The position numbers and the translations under genes were made by a program. This document shows, piece by piece, positions 7,836 to 17,366 of a stretch of DNA of 64,000 nt (the first letter of the stretch is position 1; every line of letters starts with the position of its first letter). This DNA is from CAVTWS01 sp963738445 (lineage in GTDB: Bacteria; Actinomycetota; Acidimicrobiia; Acidimicrobiales; SHLQ01). Where the stretch lies: positions 284,201-348,200 of the forward strand of contig CAVTWS010000001.1 of assembly GCA_963738445.1 (NCBI GenBank), read 5' to 3'. The notes under the pieces were generated by a model. It was not told where the DNA came from. It saw only the letters and a program-made list of their open reading frames with translations, and ran no database searches.

Positions 7836-9469
7836 CGACGCCGGCAGCGTCGGGCGCGCCTACGAGGCGTCGGGGGCGTGGGACGACTCGACCCTGCCGG
7901 GCCGGGTCGCCGACCACGCCGCCGCGCGCCCGCGACGCCTCGCGGTCGTCGACGAGGCCGGCCGCTACACCTACGACCGGCTCGGCCGCCGACGCGGCGT
8001 CGCTCGCCGCGGCGCTGACCGAGCGCGGGGTCGGCGCCGGGGCGGTCGTGTCGGTGCAACTGCCGAACCGCTACGAGGCGGCCGTCGCCGCGGTCGCCGT
8101 GGGATCGCTCGGCGCGGTCATCAACCCGCTGCTGCCCAACTACCGGGCCCACGAGCTCGAGCACGTGTGGCGCACCGCCCGGCCGGCCGTGGTGTTCACG
8201 CCCGACGTGCTACCGCGGCTTCGACCACCGCGACGCTGGTCGACGAGGTGGCGGCGGCGACCGGCGTCGCGCCGCGCCACGTCGTGGTCGGTGAGCCGGC
8301 ATCGGCGGATGCCGACTGCCGTTCGCCGCGCTGCTCGACGGTGCGCGGGTCGGGCGCTCGGATCGCCGGCCCGGCCGACGCGGTCTCGGAGCTGATCTTC
8401 ACCTCGGGCACCGAGGCCCCGCCGAAGGCGATCATGCACACCGAGCAGACCGCCAACTTCAGCGTGCGCGTCGCCTACGACGACCTCGGCATCACCGCCG
8501 ACGACGTGGTGTGGATGCCGTCGCCGGTCGGGCACTCGACCGGGTTCAACTACGGCCTGCGCTTCGCGCTCTACCACGGGCTGCCGCCTGGTGCTGCAGG
8601 ACCGGTGGGACGCCGCAGCCGGCCGCTCGAACTCGTCGCGCAGCGAGGGCTGCTCGTACACCCTGGCCGCCACCACGTTCCTCCAGGACCTCGTCGAGCG
8701 GTCGGCCGCGCGACGGGCGTCCGCCTCGACTCGTTGCGCCGCTTCGGCTGCGGCGGCGCGCCCGGTGCCGCCCCGGCTCGTCGACGCCGCCGACGAGCGT
8801 GCGGCATCACGGTGCTGCGCCTCTACGGCTCGACCGAGGTGCTGGTCGGCACCTGGAACCGGCCGTGGTCGACGCCTCGACCAGCGGCGGTACACCGACG
8901 GCGTGCGCCATGTCGGGCGTCGAGATGCGAGGTCCGCGACGCCGACGGCGACGCCCGGCTGCGCGCCGGGCGAGCCGGGCGAGCTGGTCGACCCGCGGCC
9001 CGAACACCTGCGTCGGGTTCTTCGCCGACCCGGAGCGCACCGCCGCCACCTTCGAGCCCGACGGTTGGGTGCGCAGCGGCGACACCGTCACCATCGACGC
9101 CGACGGCTACCTCACCGTCGTCGGCCGCACCAAGGAGATCCTCATCCGCGGCGGCATCAACATCGCGCCCCGCGAGATCGAGGAGCTGCTCGGCGGCTTC
9201 CCCGAGGTCGAGCGGGCCGCGGTGGTCGGCCTGCCCGACGAGCGGCTCGGCGAGCGGATGTGCGCCTGCGTCGTGCTGCGGCCGGGCGGCATCGCTCGAC
9301 CTCGACGATGTCGTGCGCACGGCTCGAGCTGCCGGGGTGGCGACCTACAAGCGGCCCCAACGGCTCGAGGTGCTCGACGCCCTGCCGGCCACCGCATCGG
9401 GCAAGATCCAGAAGCACGAGATCGTCGGTCGATCTGCTCGGCCGCGACTCGTGCGGAGGTGGCGCATGA
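7832..9469 (+). CDS. AMP-forming acyl-CoA synthetase (cyclohexanecarboxylate-CoA-ligase-like), frameshifted
   Basis: About 545 residues across frames. Landmarks in order: LAVVDEAGRYTYDRL, ALTERGVGAGAVVSVQLPNRYEAAVAAVAVGSLGAVINPLLPNYR, the nucleotide-binding loop LIFTSGTEAPPKAIMHTEQT, WMPSPVGHSTGFNYGLRFAL, LRLYGSTEVLVGTW, DGWVRSGDTVTIDADGYL, the hinge GRTKEILIRGGINIAPREIEE and the C-terminal lysine region TASGKIQKHEI. It would activate a carboxylic acid to its CoA thioester with ATP. The PPKAIMHTEQT variant of the loop resembles AliA-type ligases for alicyclic or ring-derived acids; the substrate is inferred only. About ten indels interrupt it. The ATGA overlap (9466-9469) couples it to the crotonase. 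Confidence 0.75.
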
Positions 9470-10288
9470 CCGGCCTCGTCGAGCTGAGCCGTCCACCGAC
9501 GCGGCGACGACCACGCCGGCGTCGCCGCGCGTCGATCACGCTCAACCGGCCCGATCAACTGAACCCCATCGACATCGACCATGCTCGCCGCGCTCGACGA
9601 CGGCCATCGACGAGATCGAGGCGACGCCCCGGGTCCGGGCGGTGCTGGTGACCGGCGCCGGCCGGGCCTTCAGCGCCGGCGGCGACCTCAAGGGCTACAT
9701 CGAGCTCCAGACGGACGACCCGTCGCCTTCCCGCGCTTCGTCGCCGAGCTGCACCGCATCTTCGGCCGCCTCCGCTCGGGCCGGCTGCCGTCGATCGCCC
9801 TGGTCAACGGGGTCGCCGTGGCCGGCGGGCTGGAGCTGCTCCTCAACTGCGACTTCGCCCTCGCCGCCGAGTCGGCCCGCATCGGCGACGGCCACCTCAA
9901 CTTCGGCCAGATGGGCGGCGGCGGCGTGCTGACGCTGCTGCACCGGGTCGTCGGCCGGGCCAAGGCGGTCGAGCTGATGCTGACCGGCCGTCTGCTCCCC
10001 GCCGACGAGGCGTGTGCGTGGGGTCTCGTCAGCCGGGTCGTCCCCGACGACGAGCTGCTCGACGCCGGGCTCGGGCTCGTCGCCGAGATCGCGCGCCAAG
10101 AGCCCGCTGGCCGTCGCCAACGCCAAGCAGGTCATGCACCGGATCTGGGCCGACAACGGCTCGGTCGACGCCGGCCTCGCAGCTCGAGCTCGACCGCCGA
10201 CGCCTACTACTGCCTCACCTCCCACGATGCCCCCGAAGGGCTCGCCGCCTTCGCCGAGACGCGCCCACCCCGGTTCGAGGGCCGATGA
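9466..10288 (+). CDS. Enoyl-CoA hydratase/isomerase (crotonase fold), frameshifted 5' third
   Basis: ATG 9466 has the ribosome-binding site GGAGGT. After a scrambled start (ITLNRPDQLNPIDID recoverable in another frame at about 9535-9580) the long clean stretch reads VRAVLVTGAGRAFSAGGDLKGYI (first oxyanion-hole loop), VNGVAVAGGLELLLNCDFALAAESARIGDGHLNFGQMGGGG (second oxyanion hole), AVELMLTGRLLPADEA and SRVVPDDELLDAG, then SPLAVANAKQVM and a tail ending PPRFEGR. Crotonases hydrate or isomerise enoyl-CoA thioesters in beta-oxidation-like routes. The gene is the fourth of a plus-strand run and follows the ligase by a 4-base overlap. About four indels are present, two near the start and two near 10095-10190. 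Confidence 0.75.
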
Positions 10289-10304
10289 GCAGACCAGTCA
10301 GGGC

Positions 10305-10355
10305 CGAAATTTGGCGAGGTTTCGCCGCTCAGCGGAGAGCGATCACCGAATTTCA
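10305..10355. repeat. AAATTT-type palindromic element, copy A
   Basis: A 51-base imperfect inverted repeat. The left arm GAAATTTGGCGAGG (10306 on) pairs with a right arm ending ACCGAATTTC (10354), centre CTCAGCGG. It lies 17 bases after the crotonase stop and ends 15 bases before the OB-fold gene start. It shares length, arms and a CAG-containing centre with the copies at 13157, 31513 and 59942. Confidence 0.75.
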
Positions 10356-10370
10356 CGGGATGCGGGCGCC

Positions 10371-10771
10371 GTGAGTGAGCCCGTCGTCGATCTCGACAGT
10401 GCGCCGTTCTGGGACGGGTTGCGGCGCCAGCCGTGGTCCTGCAGCGGTGCGAGTCGTGCGGGCGCCACCGCTTCGGCCGGCTCGGGTCGTGCCCGTACTG
10501 CGGCGTGCTCGGCGGGGTCGACGTCGAGGTGCCGGCGACGGGTCAGGTGTACTCCTTCGTCCGGGTGCACCGGGCGCTGACGCCGGAGATGGCCGGCGAG
10601 GTGCCCTACGTCGTGGGCACGATCGAGCTCGACGAGACGTCTGGCACGCGGCGTGCTCGGCCGGGTCGAGCCGGCGAGGCGTGGCCGCGATCGGAGCCCG
10701 GGTCGCGCCCCACGTTCGTCGACCACGACACCTGGACCGAGCTGCGCTTCACTGTGGCGGAGCACGGATGA
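10371..10771 (+). CDS. DUF35 OB-fold protein with zinc ribbon (thiolase partner), frameshifted
   Basis: About 130 residues from GTG 10371: EPVVDLDSAPFWDGLRRQP, then after a frameshift VLQRCESCGRHRFGRLGSCPYCG, a rubredoxin-like zinc ribbon with four cysteines (CxxC...CxxC). An OB fold follows: GQVYSFVRVHRALTPEM, VPYVVGTIELDE and a C-terminal FVDHDTWTELRFTVAEHG. In this family the protein binds thiolase-like or hydratase partners and is required for their activity on acyl-CoA; the likely partner is the lipid-transfer-type thiolase at 5102-6272. Two or three indels (near 10430 and 10640-10700). The final codons plus stop are tandemly duplicated just downstream. Confidence 0.75.
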
Positions 10772-10800
10772 GCACCGTGGCGGAGCACGGATGAGCACAG
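10754..10800 (+). repeat. 23-bp tandem repeat spanning a stop codon
   Basis: GTGGCGGAGCACGGATGAGC at 10754 recurs at 10777 with period 23; a third, degenerate copy starts at 10800. The first copy contains the OB-fold gene's stop, so the second copy encodes an extra VAEHG-stop and places a spare ATG before the next gene. Confidence 0.8.
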
Positions 10801-10813
10801 TGGAGGAGCCGCG

Positions 10814-13170
10814 GTGAGCGCGGTCCGGTTCACCGGATCGAGCGTCAGGCGGGTGGAGGATCGCCGGTTGCTGACCGGCGAGGCGACCGTTCCTGGCCGA
10901 TCGTGCGCACCCCCGGCGGCGCTCACCTCCGGTTCGTCCGGAGCCCGCACGCCCGGGCCGCGATCCGTCGGGATCGACGCGAGCGCCGCCCGCGCCATGC
11001 CGGGTGTGATCGCCGTGCTGACCGCCGCCGAGCTCGACGCCCGGGTGCCCGAGCTGGTGCCGGTCGCCGCCGACGGTCTCCACGCCCCGGCCCACCGGGC
11101 CCTGGCTCGCACCGACGCCCGGTTCGTGGGCGATCCGGTGGCCGTGGTGGTCGCGGACAGCCCGGAGGCTGCGGCCGAGGACGCCGCAGAGCTCGTCGAC
11201 GTCCGTTACGACGTCGCGCCGGCCGTCGTCGACATGGACGACGCCCGCCATCCTGGTCGATCCCCTGGTCTGGCCGGACCTGGGCACCAATGTGATGCAC
11301 CACCAGCACCACGCGGTCGGCGAGCCCCGACGAGGCGCTGGCGGGCGCCGCCGTCGTGGTGCGGGAGCGATTCGTCCAGCACCGGGTCGCCAATGCGCCG
11401 ATGGAGTGCCGGGGGATGCATCGCCCGGGTCGACGCCGAGTCGGGGCTGCTCGACGTGGTCACGGGCCACCAGTCGCCTCACGACCTGCGGCATCCGGTT
11501 GGCGGCGGCGCTCGGCCTGGACCCGGCCGGGTGCGGGTGCGGTGCGCCGGACATGGGCGGTTCGTTCGGGCAGAAGAGCGGGCTGAGCCGGGAGGACGTC
11601 GTGGTGGCCGCGGCTGCGACTGCTGCTCGGCCGGCCGATGACGTTGGATCGAGGAGCGCAGCGAGAACCTCACTCGCCGCCGGCCAGGCGCGGGAGCGAG
11701 AGCGTCGAGGTCGAGGCCGGGTTCGACGCCGACGGCACCCTGCTCGGCCTCCGCGTCCATCTGGTGATCGACCTCGGCGCCTACCCGCAGATCGGGTACC
11801 CGGCGAACGGCTACGCCAACCTGGTCCGCTCGCTGTTCCCGGCCGCCTACCGGTTGTCTCGACTACGAGTTCACCGCCGACCTGGTGGCCACGAACACGG
11901 CGCTCCTACGTCCCGTACCGGGGGCCGTGGGAGATCGAGACGTTCGTGCGCGAGCGGCTCTTCGACCTCGCCGCCCGCCGGCTCGGGATGGACCGGTTCG
12001 AGATCCGGCGCCGCAACCTGATGTCACCCGACGAGCGGTTGGCCGGGGAGCTGCGTCGGCGTCGACCTGGCGTCGGTCACCCAGGCCGACACGCTGAACC
12101 GGGCCGCGGCGCTGCTCGACGAGCAGGGCTGGGCCGACGGCATGGCCTCGGCGCGAGCCGAGGGGCGTCGCGTCGGGGTCGGGCTGGCCATGTTACGTCG
12201 AGCCGGCGCCCGGTGTCGCCGAGCCTGCTGCGGGCCATGGGGGTCGTCGCCGTGACCCGCATCGCCCAGGAAGCTCGGATCGGCCTGGAGCCCGACGGCA
12301 CGCTCATCGTCTACACCAGCCAACAGCCCCACGGGCAGGGCCACGAGACGACGCTCGCGCAGCTGGCCGCCGATCGGCTGGGGGTGACGCCCGCGGACGT
12401 GCGGGTGGTGTGGGGCGACACCGACCTCGTGCCGTGCAACCTGGTGGGCACAGGCGGGAGCCGGGCGGCCACCCTGGCCTCGGGCGCGGTCCTGGCCGGG
12501 GCCGATGCCCTCCACCGACGCCTCGTCGACCTGGCCGCCGACGTGCTGGAGATCGCGCCCGCACGATCTCGATCTGCGCAACGGCGCCGTCGTCACCCGC
12601 GACGCGCCGAGCCGGCGGCCTGTCATTGGTCGACCTGGCCGCCGCCCGGCCGGGCAGCGAGGGCGAGCCTGATCGAGGCGCGTGGGCGTGTTCCTGTCCG
12701 AGAGCGGCACATGGTCGCAGGCCACCCACTGCTGTCTGGTCGAGGTCGACGGGGCGACCGGCGCGGCTCGACGTGCTGAGGTACCTGGTGGTGGAGGACT
12801 GCGGACCGCCCATCAACCCGGCCATCGTCGACGGCCAGATCGCGCGGGGGCGTCGTGCAGGGGATCGGCGTCGGTGCTGTTCGAGCACGCGGCCTACGGC
12901 GCTGACGGTCAGCCGCTGGCCGCCACCTTCATCGACTACCTGCTTCCCACGACCATGGAGATGCCGCCGATCGAGATCCACCACCTGCACCGACCGCCGA
13001 CGCCCGATGATCCGGTGCCGTACCGGGGCGTGGGTGAGGGCGGGGCGATCGGCGCGCCAGCGGCGGTCGTCAGCGCCATCGAGGACGCCCTGGGCATCGA
13101 CCTGGTGGAGCAGCACCTCCCGCCCGCCCGGGTGTGGGCGCTGCTGCGGCCCTCGGCGAAATTTGGTTGA
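10814..13170 (+). CDS. Xanthine dehydrogenase/CoxL-family molybdenum hydroxylase large subunit, frameshifted
   Basis: About 780 residues in pieces. Landmarks: VRFTGSSVRRVEDRRLLTGEAT (family N-terminus), AMPGVIAVLTAAELDARVPELVPV, LVDVRYDVAPAVVDMDDA, APDMGGSFGQKSG (moco Q/FGQ loop), GFDADGTLLGLRVHLVIDLGAYPQI, VRERLFDLAARRLGMDRFEIRRRN, QPHGQGHETTLAQLAADRLGV (second pterin loop), VVWGDTDLVP, LVGTGGSRAAT, YLVVEDCGPPINP and YRGVGEGGAIGAPAAVV with the catalytic Glu of GVGEGG. It would hydroxylate a ring or aldehyde using molybdopterin. No FeS or FAD subunit gene is adjacent, which is unusual. More than ten indels break the frame. The last codons (SAKFG-stop) lie inside palindromic element B. Confidence 0.75.
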
Positions 13171-13207
13171 TTCCCCCCTCTCAGGGCGGATAGTCGACCG
13201 AATTTCG
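13157..13207. repeat. AAATTT-type palindromic element, copy B
   Basis: 51 bases. Left arm GAAATTTGGTTGA from 13158, right arm GACCGAATTTC ending 13206, centre TCTCAGGGCGG. The left arm supplies the stop codon of the molybdenum hydroxylase gene (TGA 13168-13170). It lies between convergent genes. Confidence 0.75.
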
Positions 13208-13289
13208 TGGGGTTTGCCGGTGCATCGAGGTCGTTGGGTCGTGGAGGGTGGTGGAGCCCCGACTCACTCCAGCTCGATCTGAGGCCCTG

Positions 13290-15860
13290 TTACACCCGCA
13301 CCCGGGCGTTGGTGGGGTCGTACATGGGGCGCAGCGAGACCGCAGCCGACACCTGGATGCCGGCCACATCGACCTGCCATTCGCCGTCGGCCAACCATGC
13401 GGCCGTCATCGGCAGCCCGCGGCCCTCGACTGGGTTGCCGGCGACCCTGCTGTCGGCGACCGCTCCGCCGTCGACCCTGCTGTCGGCGACCGCTCCGCCG
13501 TCGACCATGACCAGGCCCACCGCGCCGCCCAGGGTGTGTCCGTAGCTGGCCGAGCGTACGTACCCCACGGGCACGCCGTTGCGGAGCACCGGTTCGGCGT
13601 GGACGAGGAGCGGCTCGGGGTCGAGGAGGCGCACCTGTACCAACCGCTGGCGTAGCGGGCCGGCGTCTCGACGGGCGAGGACCGCGTCTCGGCCGATGAA
13701 GCCGTCCGGCTTGTCGAGGTCGACCGCGAAGCCGAGACCGGCCGAGAGCACGTCGTCCGTGTTGTCGATGTCGTGGCCGTAGTCGCGGTAACCCTTCTCC
13801 ATCCGCAGGCTGGCGAGCGCCTTGAGCCCGGCGTGGCATAGACCGAACGGGGCGCCGGCAGCGACCAGGCGGTCGTACACATCGACGGCCTGCTCGGTTG
13901 GCACGTACAGCTCGTACCCGAGCTCACCGAGGTAGGTGATGCGCACGCACAGCACCCGGGCGAAGCCGAGGTCCATCCACTCGGCGTGCCGAAACGGGAA
14001 CGCCTCGGTCGAGAGGTCGGCCGATGTCAGCTCGGCCAGAAGCTCCCGCGAGCGTGGTCCCTGCAGGTTGATCTGCGAGACGGCCGAGGTCACGTCGGTC
14101 ACCACGACCCGGTGCTCGCCGACGTGCCGGCGCATCCAGGTGTCGACGTGGCGGTGGGCGGTGTCGCTGGCCACCACGAAGAAGTCGCCGTCGTCGAGCT
14201 TGGTGACGGTGAGGTCGGCCTCGATCGTGCCGCCGTCGTTCAGCCACTGGGTGTAGGTGATCGTGCCGGCGTCGCCGTCGACCGAGTTGGCGGACAGGTG
14301 ATCGAGGAACGGCCCGGCGTCCGCGCCCTGCACCCGGAACTTGGCCATGAACGACATGTCCATGACGATCACGCCGGTGCGGGCGGCGTGGTGCTCGGCC
14401 TCCCAGAGCGGCCACCAGGAGGGCCGGCCCCAGGTGAGCGGACCGGGGTCGGGAGCCACGCCCGGTCCGGCGTACCAGTCGGCCGCCTCCCAGCCGCTGA
14501 CATCACGGAACCAGGCGCCAGCGGCCTGCAACCGATCGTGGAGCGGTGACCGGCGGGCGCCCCGGCCCGTCGACGGCGATCGGTTCGGGTAGTGGCACTG
14601 GTACACCATCCCGAGCGATTCGACGGTGCGGCTGCGGCGGTACTCGGGCGCGGTCTGGTACGGGTGCGTGCGGTCGATGTGGATGCCGGTCACGTCGACA
14701 TCGGGCTGTCCCTCGGTGATCCAGTGGGCGAGCACCCGGCCGAGCCCGCCACCGGTGAGGATGCCGATCGAGTTCAAGCCGGCGGCGACGAAGTAGCCCG
14801 CGATCTCAGGGGCTTCGCCGACGATGGGGGACAGGTCGGGCGTGAAGCTCTCGGGCCCGCAGAAGAACGTGCGGATGCCGGCATCGGCGATTGCGGGCAC
14901 CCGGCTCAGCGCCGCCTCCACGTACGGGCCCATGCGGTCCCAGTCCGGCGGCAGCGAGGCGAACGACACGTCCGGCGGGATCGCCGCGACGTTCCAGGGC
15001 GCGCACACCGGTTCGAAGAGGCCGACCAGCAGGCCGCCCACCTCCTCCCGGTAGTACCCGAAGTTGGCGGGGTCCTCGATGACCGGCCACGACGGATCGA
15101 TGCCGGGGATCTGCTCGGTGATGAGGTAGTAGTGCTCCGCCGCCTGGAGCGGGATGGTCACGCCGCTCTGCGCCCCGAGTTGCCGGGCCCACATGCCGGC
15201 GCAGTTGACGACGACCTCGCACTCGATCGTGCCGTGGTCGGTCACCACGCCAGTGACGCGCCGCCCGCCGGGGGACCACGCTGCGGTGGTCGTCACGTCG
15301 GTCACGGACACGCCCTGGGCGATGGTGACGCCGAGCTGGCGGGCACCCCGGGCGAGGGCCATGGTCACGTCGACCGGGTTGACCCGGCCGTCGCCGGTCA
15401 CGTGGAACCCGGCGAGGATGTCGTCGGTTCGGGCCAGAGGGAACAGGTCGGCGACCTCCCGGGCGGAGATCTCCTCCACCTCCACGCCGAGCAAGCGGTT
15501 GAACGCGGCGATGCGACGGTATTCTTCGAGCCGATCGTGATCCGCGGCGAGCTCGATGAAGCCGACGGGTTTGAACCCGGTGGCCAGGCCGGTCTCGGCT
15601 TCGAGGCGGGCATAGAGATCCCGGGTGTACTGGCGCATCCGGGTCGATGTCTCGCTCAGCGAACCGAAGGTCACCATGAGCCCGGCGGCGTGCCAGGTGG
15701 TGCCCGAGGTCAGCTGGTCCCGCTCGACGAGTACCACGTCGCTCCACCCCCTGTGACCGAGGTGATAGGCGACGGACGTACCGATGACGCCGCCGCCGAT
15801 GACGACTACACGGGCGCGATCGGGGATCGACCCCGGGACGGTTCGCTCGGATTCAGCCAT
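13290..15860 (-). CDS. FAD-dependent dimethylglycine/sarcosine dehydrogenase with GcvT domains
   Basis: 856 residues, intact. Residues about 15-45 form the dinucleotide-binding fold (RVVVIGGGVIGTSVAYHLGHRG), followed by LTSGTTWHAAGLM, whose His is the covalent flavin attachment site in this family. The DAO domain continues to about residue 380 (GYFVAAGLNSIGILTGGGLG). Then come a linker domain and the GcvT-type tetrahydrofolate aminomethyltransferase region (FLDHLSANSV, DLGFARVLCVRITYLGELGYELYVP, GLKALASLRMEKGYRDYGHDI). The enzyme oxidatively demethylates methylated glycines, passing the one-carbon unit to folate. Near the C-terminus a 10-residue unit (DGGAVADSRV) is tandemly duplicated. ATG 15860 is well placed. 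It is convergent with the molybdenum hydroxylase and stands apart from the histidine kinase by 36 bases. Confidence 0.85.
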   Translation of the reverse strand: MAESERTVPGSIPDRARVVVIGGGVIGTSVAYHLGHRGWSDVVLVERDQLTSGTTWHAAGLMVTFGSLSETSTRMRQYTRDLYARLEAETGLATGFKPVGFIELAADHDRLEEYRRIAAFNRLLGVEVEEISAREVADLFPLARTDDILAGFHVTGDGRVNPVDVTMALARGARQLGVTIAQGVSVTDVTTTAAWSPGGRRVTGVVTDHGTIECEVVVNCAGMWARQLGAQSGVTIPLQAAEHYYLITEQIPGIDPSWPVIEDPANFGYYREEVGGLLVGLFEPVCAPWNVAAIPPDVSFASLPPDWDRMGPYVEAALSRVPAIADAGIRTFFCGPESFTPDLSPIVGEAPEIAGYFVAAGLNSIGILTGGGLGRVLAHWITEGQPDVDVTGIHIDRTHPYQTAPEYRRSRTVESLGMVYQCHYPNRSPSTGRGARRSPLHDRLQAAGAWFRDVSGWEAADWYAGPGVAPDPGPLTWGRPSWWPLWEAEHHAARTGVIVMDMSFMAKFRVQGADAGPFLDHLSANSVDGDAGTITYTQWLNDGGTIEADLTVTKLDDGDFFVVASDTAHRHVDTWMRRHVGEHRVVVTDVTSAVSQINLQGPRSRELLAELTSADLSTEAFPFRHAEWMDLGFARVLCVRITYLGELGYELYVPTEQAVDVYDRLVAAGAPFGLCHAGLKALASLRMEKGYRDYGHDIDNTDDVLSAGLGFAVDLDKPDGFIGRDAVLARRDAGPLRQRLVQVRLLDPEPLLVHAEPVLRNGVPVGYVRSASYGHTLGGAVGLVMVDGGAVADSRVDGGAVADSRVAGNPVEGRGLPMTAAWLADGEWQVDVAGIQVSAAVSLRPMYDPTNARVRV
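13443..13502. repeat. Exact 30-bp tandem duplication inside the dehydrogenase gene
   Basis: Two identical 30-base units (13443-13472 and 13473-13502, starting GACCCTGCTGTCGG) keep the reading frame and duplicate DGGAVADSRV in the protein. Identity suggests a recent event. Confidence 0.85.
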
Positions 15861-15896
15861 GCCGCAACGTAACCCGAGGCGTCCGGCCCGACCGCG

Positions 15897-17366
15897 TCAA
15901 GCCCCACTGGGAGCTCCCGTACCGGGCGAGCCGTGGACCGGGAGCTCGATCGAGACGCACAGGCCGTGAGGGTCCCGTAACGACGCGCCGATCGATCCGC
16001 CGTGGCTCTCGACGATCGCTTTGGCGATGGCGAGACCGAGACCGCTGCCCGCACCCGACGACCGGCTGCGCGCCGGGTCGGCCCGGTGGAAGCGGTCGAA
16101 GATCCGGCCGAGGCCGGATGCGGGGACGCCCGCGCCGTCGTCGCACACCTTCAGGACTGCCCTGGAACCGTCGGAGCGCAGCACCACCTCGCAGACCGAC
16201 TCGGCCGGAGTGTGGGTCCGGGCGTTCACCAGGAGGTTGTCGATCACCTGACGGAGCTGGGTCCGGTCGCCGATGACCCAGACCACGTCGAGGATGTCGG
16301 GCCGGATGTTCCGCTCGGGCGCCACCGTCCGGGCCGACCTGATCGATTCCAGGACCACCTCCGTCAGGTCGACCGGCACCTGGGGAAGCGACGGCTTCTC
16401 GTCGAGCCGGGCGAGGGCGAGGAGATCGTCGACGAGTGCACCTATCCGACCCGTCTCGGTCCGGATGCCCGTCATGGCCCGCTCGAGGTCGGCCGGCCGG
16501 TCCTTCGCTCCGTGCTCGAAGAGCTCCGCATAGGCCGCCGTGGCGGCGACGGGCGTTCGGAGCTCGTGCGAGGCGTCGGCCACGAACTGCCGCATCCGGG
16601 CCTCGGACGCCTGGACGGCCGCCAACGTCTCCTCGCGGTCCCGGCGTGCTGACTCGAGCCGATCGAGCATGGCGTTGAGTGCCCCGGCGAGCCGGCCGAC
16701 TTCGGTGGTACCACCCACGCCCGAGACCCGCCGGTGCGGCAGATCACCGTCGCTGATGTCGCGGGCCTCGGATTCGACCCTCGACAAGGGACGCAGCCCG
16801 AGCCCCACGAGCCACCAACCGAGGAGGGCGACGATCCCGACCGCGGCAGCCGTGGCCACCAGGAGCACCAGCAGGAGCCGGCTGCGGGTCTCGTCGATCT
16901 CGTGCAACGAGTGACCGGTCACGAGCGTCTGGTCCTCGTCGAACGGGTCGAGTCGCAGGCGGATCCGCGCCCCGTCGCTGGCGTCGACGGTGATCGTCGA
17001 GGTGCCAGGGCCACGGCCAGTGCCGGCACCGAGCTCGGCCACCGAATCCTGAAGGAGGCGGGTGTCCACGCTGATCGGTGCGCGGCCGGCGAGCACGATG
17101 GGGGCGACGAAAGCGACGGTACCAGCGGTGTCGACGACGGCGACGAATGTGCCCGGTGCGATCACCGGGATCGCGGCGAGGGCATCGGGGGAACCGTCGG
17201 CGGCGAGATCCTCGATCGGCTCGTGGGCCCGTTCGAGCGATTCGTCGATCTGCTCGACCTGCGAGCGTGAGACCGCGAGGTAGGTGACGGCGTCAACGAG
17301 GGCGAGGGCCGCGAGCGACACCATCGCGGTGGCGAGGAGGAGGCGGGAGCGTAGCGAGGCCATCAA
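15897..17366 (-). CDS. Sensor histidine kinase
   Basis: 489 residues, intact, ATG 17366. First membrane helix about residues 8-30 (LLLATAMVSLAALALVDAVTYLAV), an extracytoplasmic sensor of about 130 residues, second helix about 163-187 (LLLVLLVATAAAVGIVALLGWWLVG), then a HAMP segment. The HisKA box FVADASHELRTPVAA (His near residue 273) and HATPase motifs follow: RQVIDNLLVNARTHT (N box), VCDDGAGVP (G1), GSGLGLAIAKAIVESHGG (G2). It autophosphorylates and passes phosphate to the response regulator encoded immediately upstream, whose stop overlaps this start by 4 bases (ATGA). The signal sensed is unknown. Confidence 0.92.
   Translation of the reverse strand: MMASLRSRLLLATAMVSLAALALVDAVTYLAVSRSQVEQIDESLERAHEPIEDLAADGSPDALAAIPVIAPGTFVAVVDTAGTVAFVAPIVLAGRAPISVDTRLLQDSVAELGAGTGRGPGTSTITVDASDGARIRLRLDPFDEDQTLVTGHSLHEIDETRSRLLLVLLVATAAAVGIVALLGWWLVGLGLRPLSRVESEARDISDGDLPHRRVSGVGGTTEVGRLAGALNAMLDRLESARRDREETLAAVQASEARMRQFVADASHELRTPVAATAAYAELFEHGAKDRPADLERAMTGIRTETGRIGALVDDLLALARLDEKPSLPQVPVDLTEVVLESIRSARTVAPERNIRPDILDVVWVIGDRTQLRQVIDNLLVNARTHTPAESVCEVVLRSDGSRAVLKVCDDGAGVPASGLGRIFDRFHRADPARSRSSGAGSGLGLAIAKAIVESHGGSIGASLRDPHGLCVSIELPVHGSPGTGAPSGA

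Noticed and set aside
14592..15872. Long plus-strand open frame opposite the dehydrogenase gene
   Set aside because: The minus strand carries a complete FAD/GcvT protein; the plus-strand product is His/Gly/Asp-rich shadow coding typical of high-GC antisense frames.
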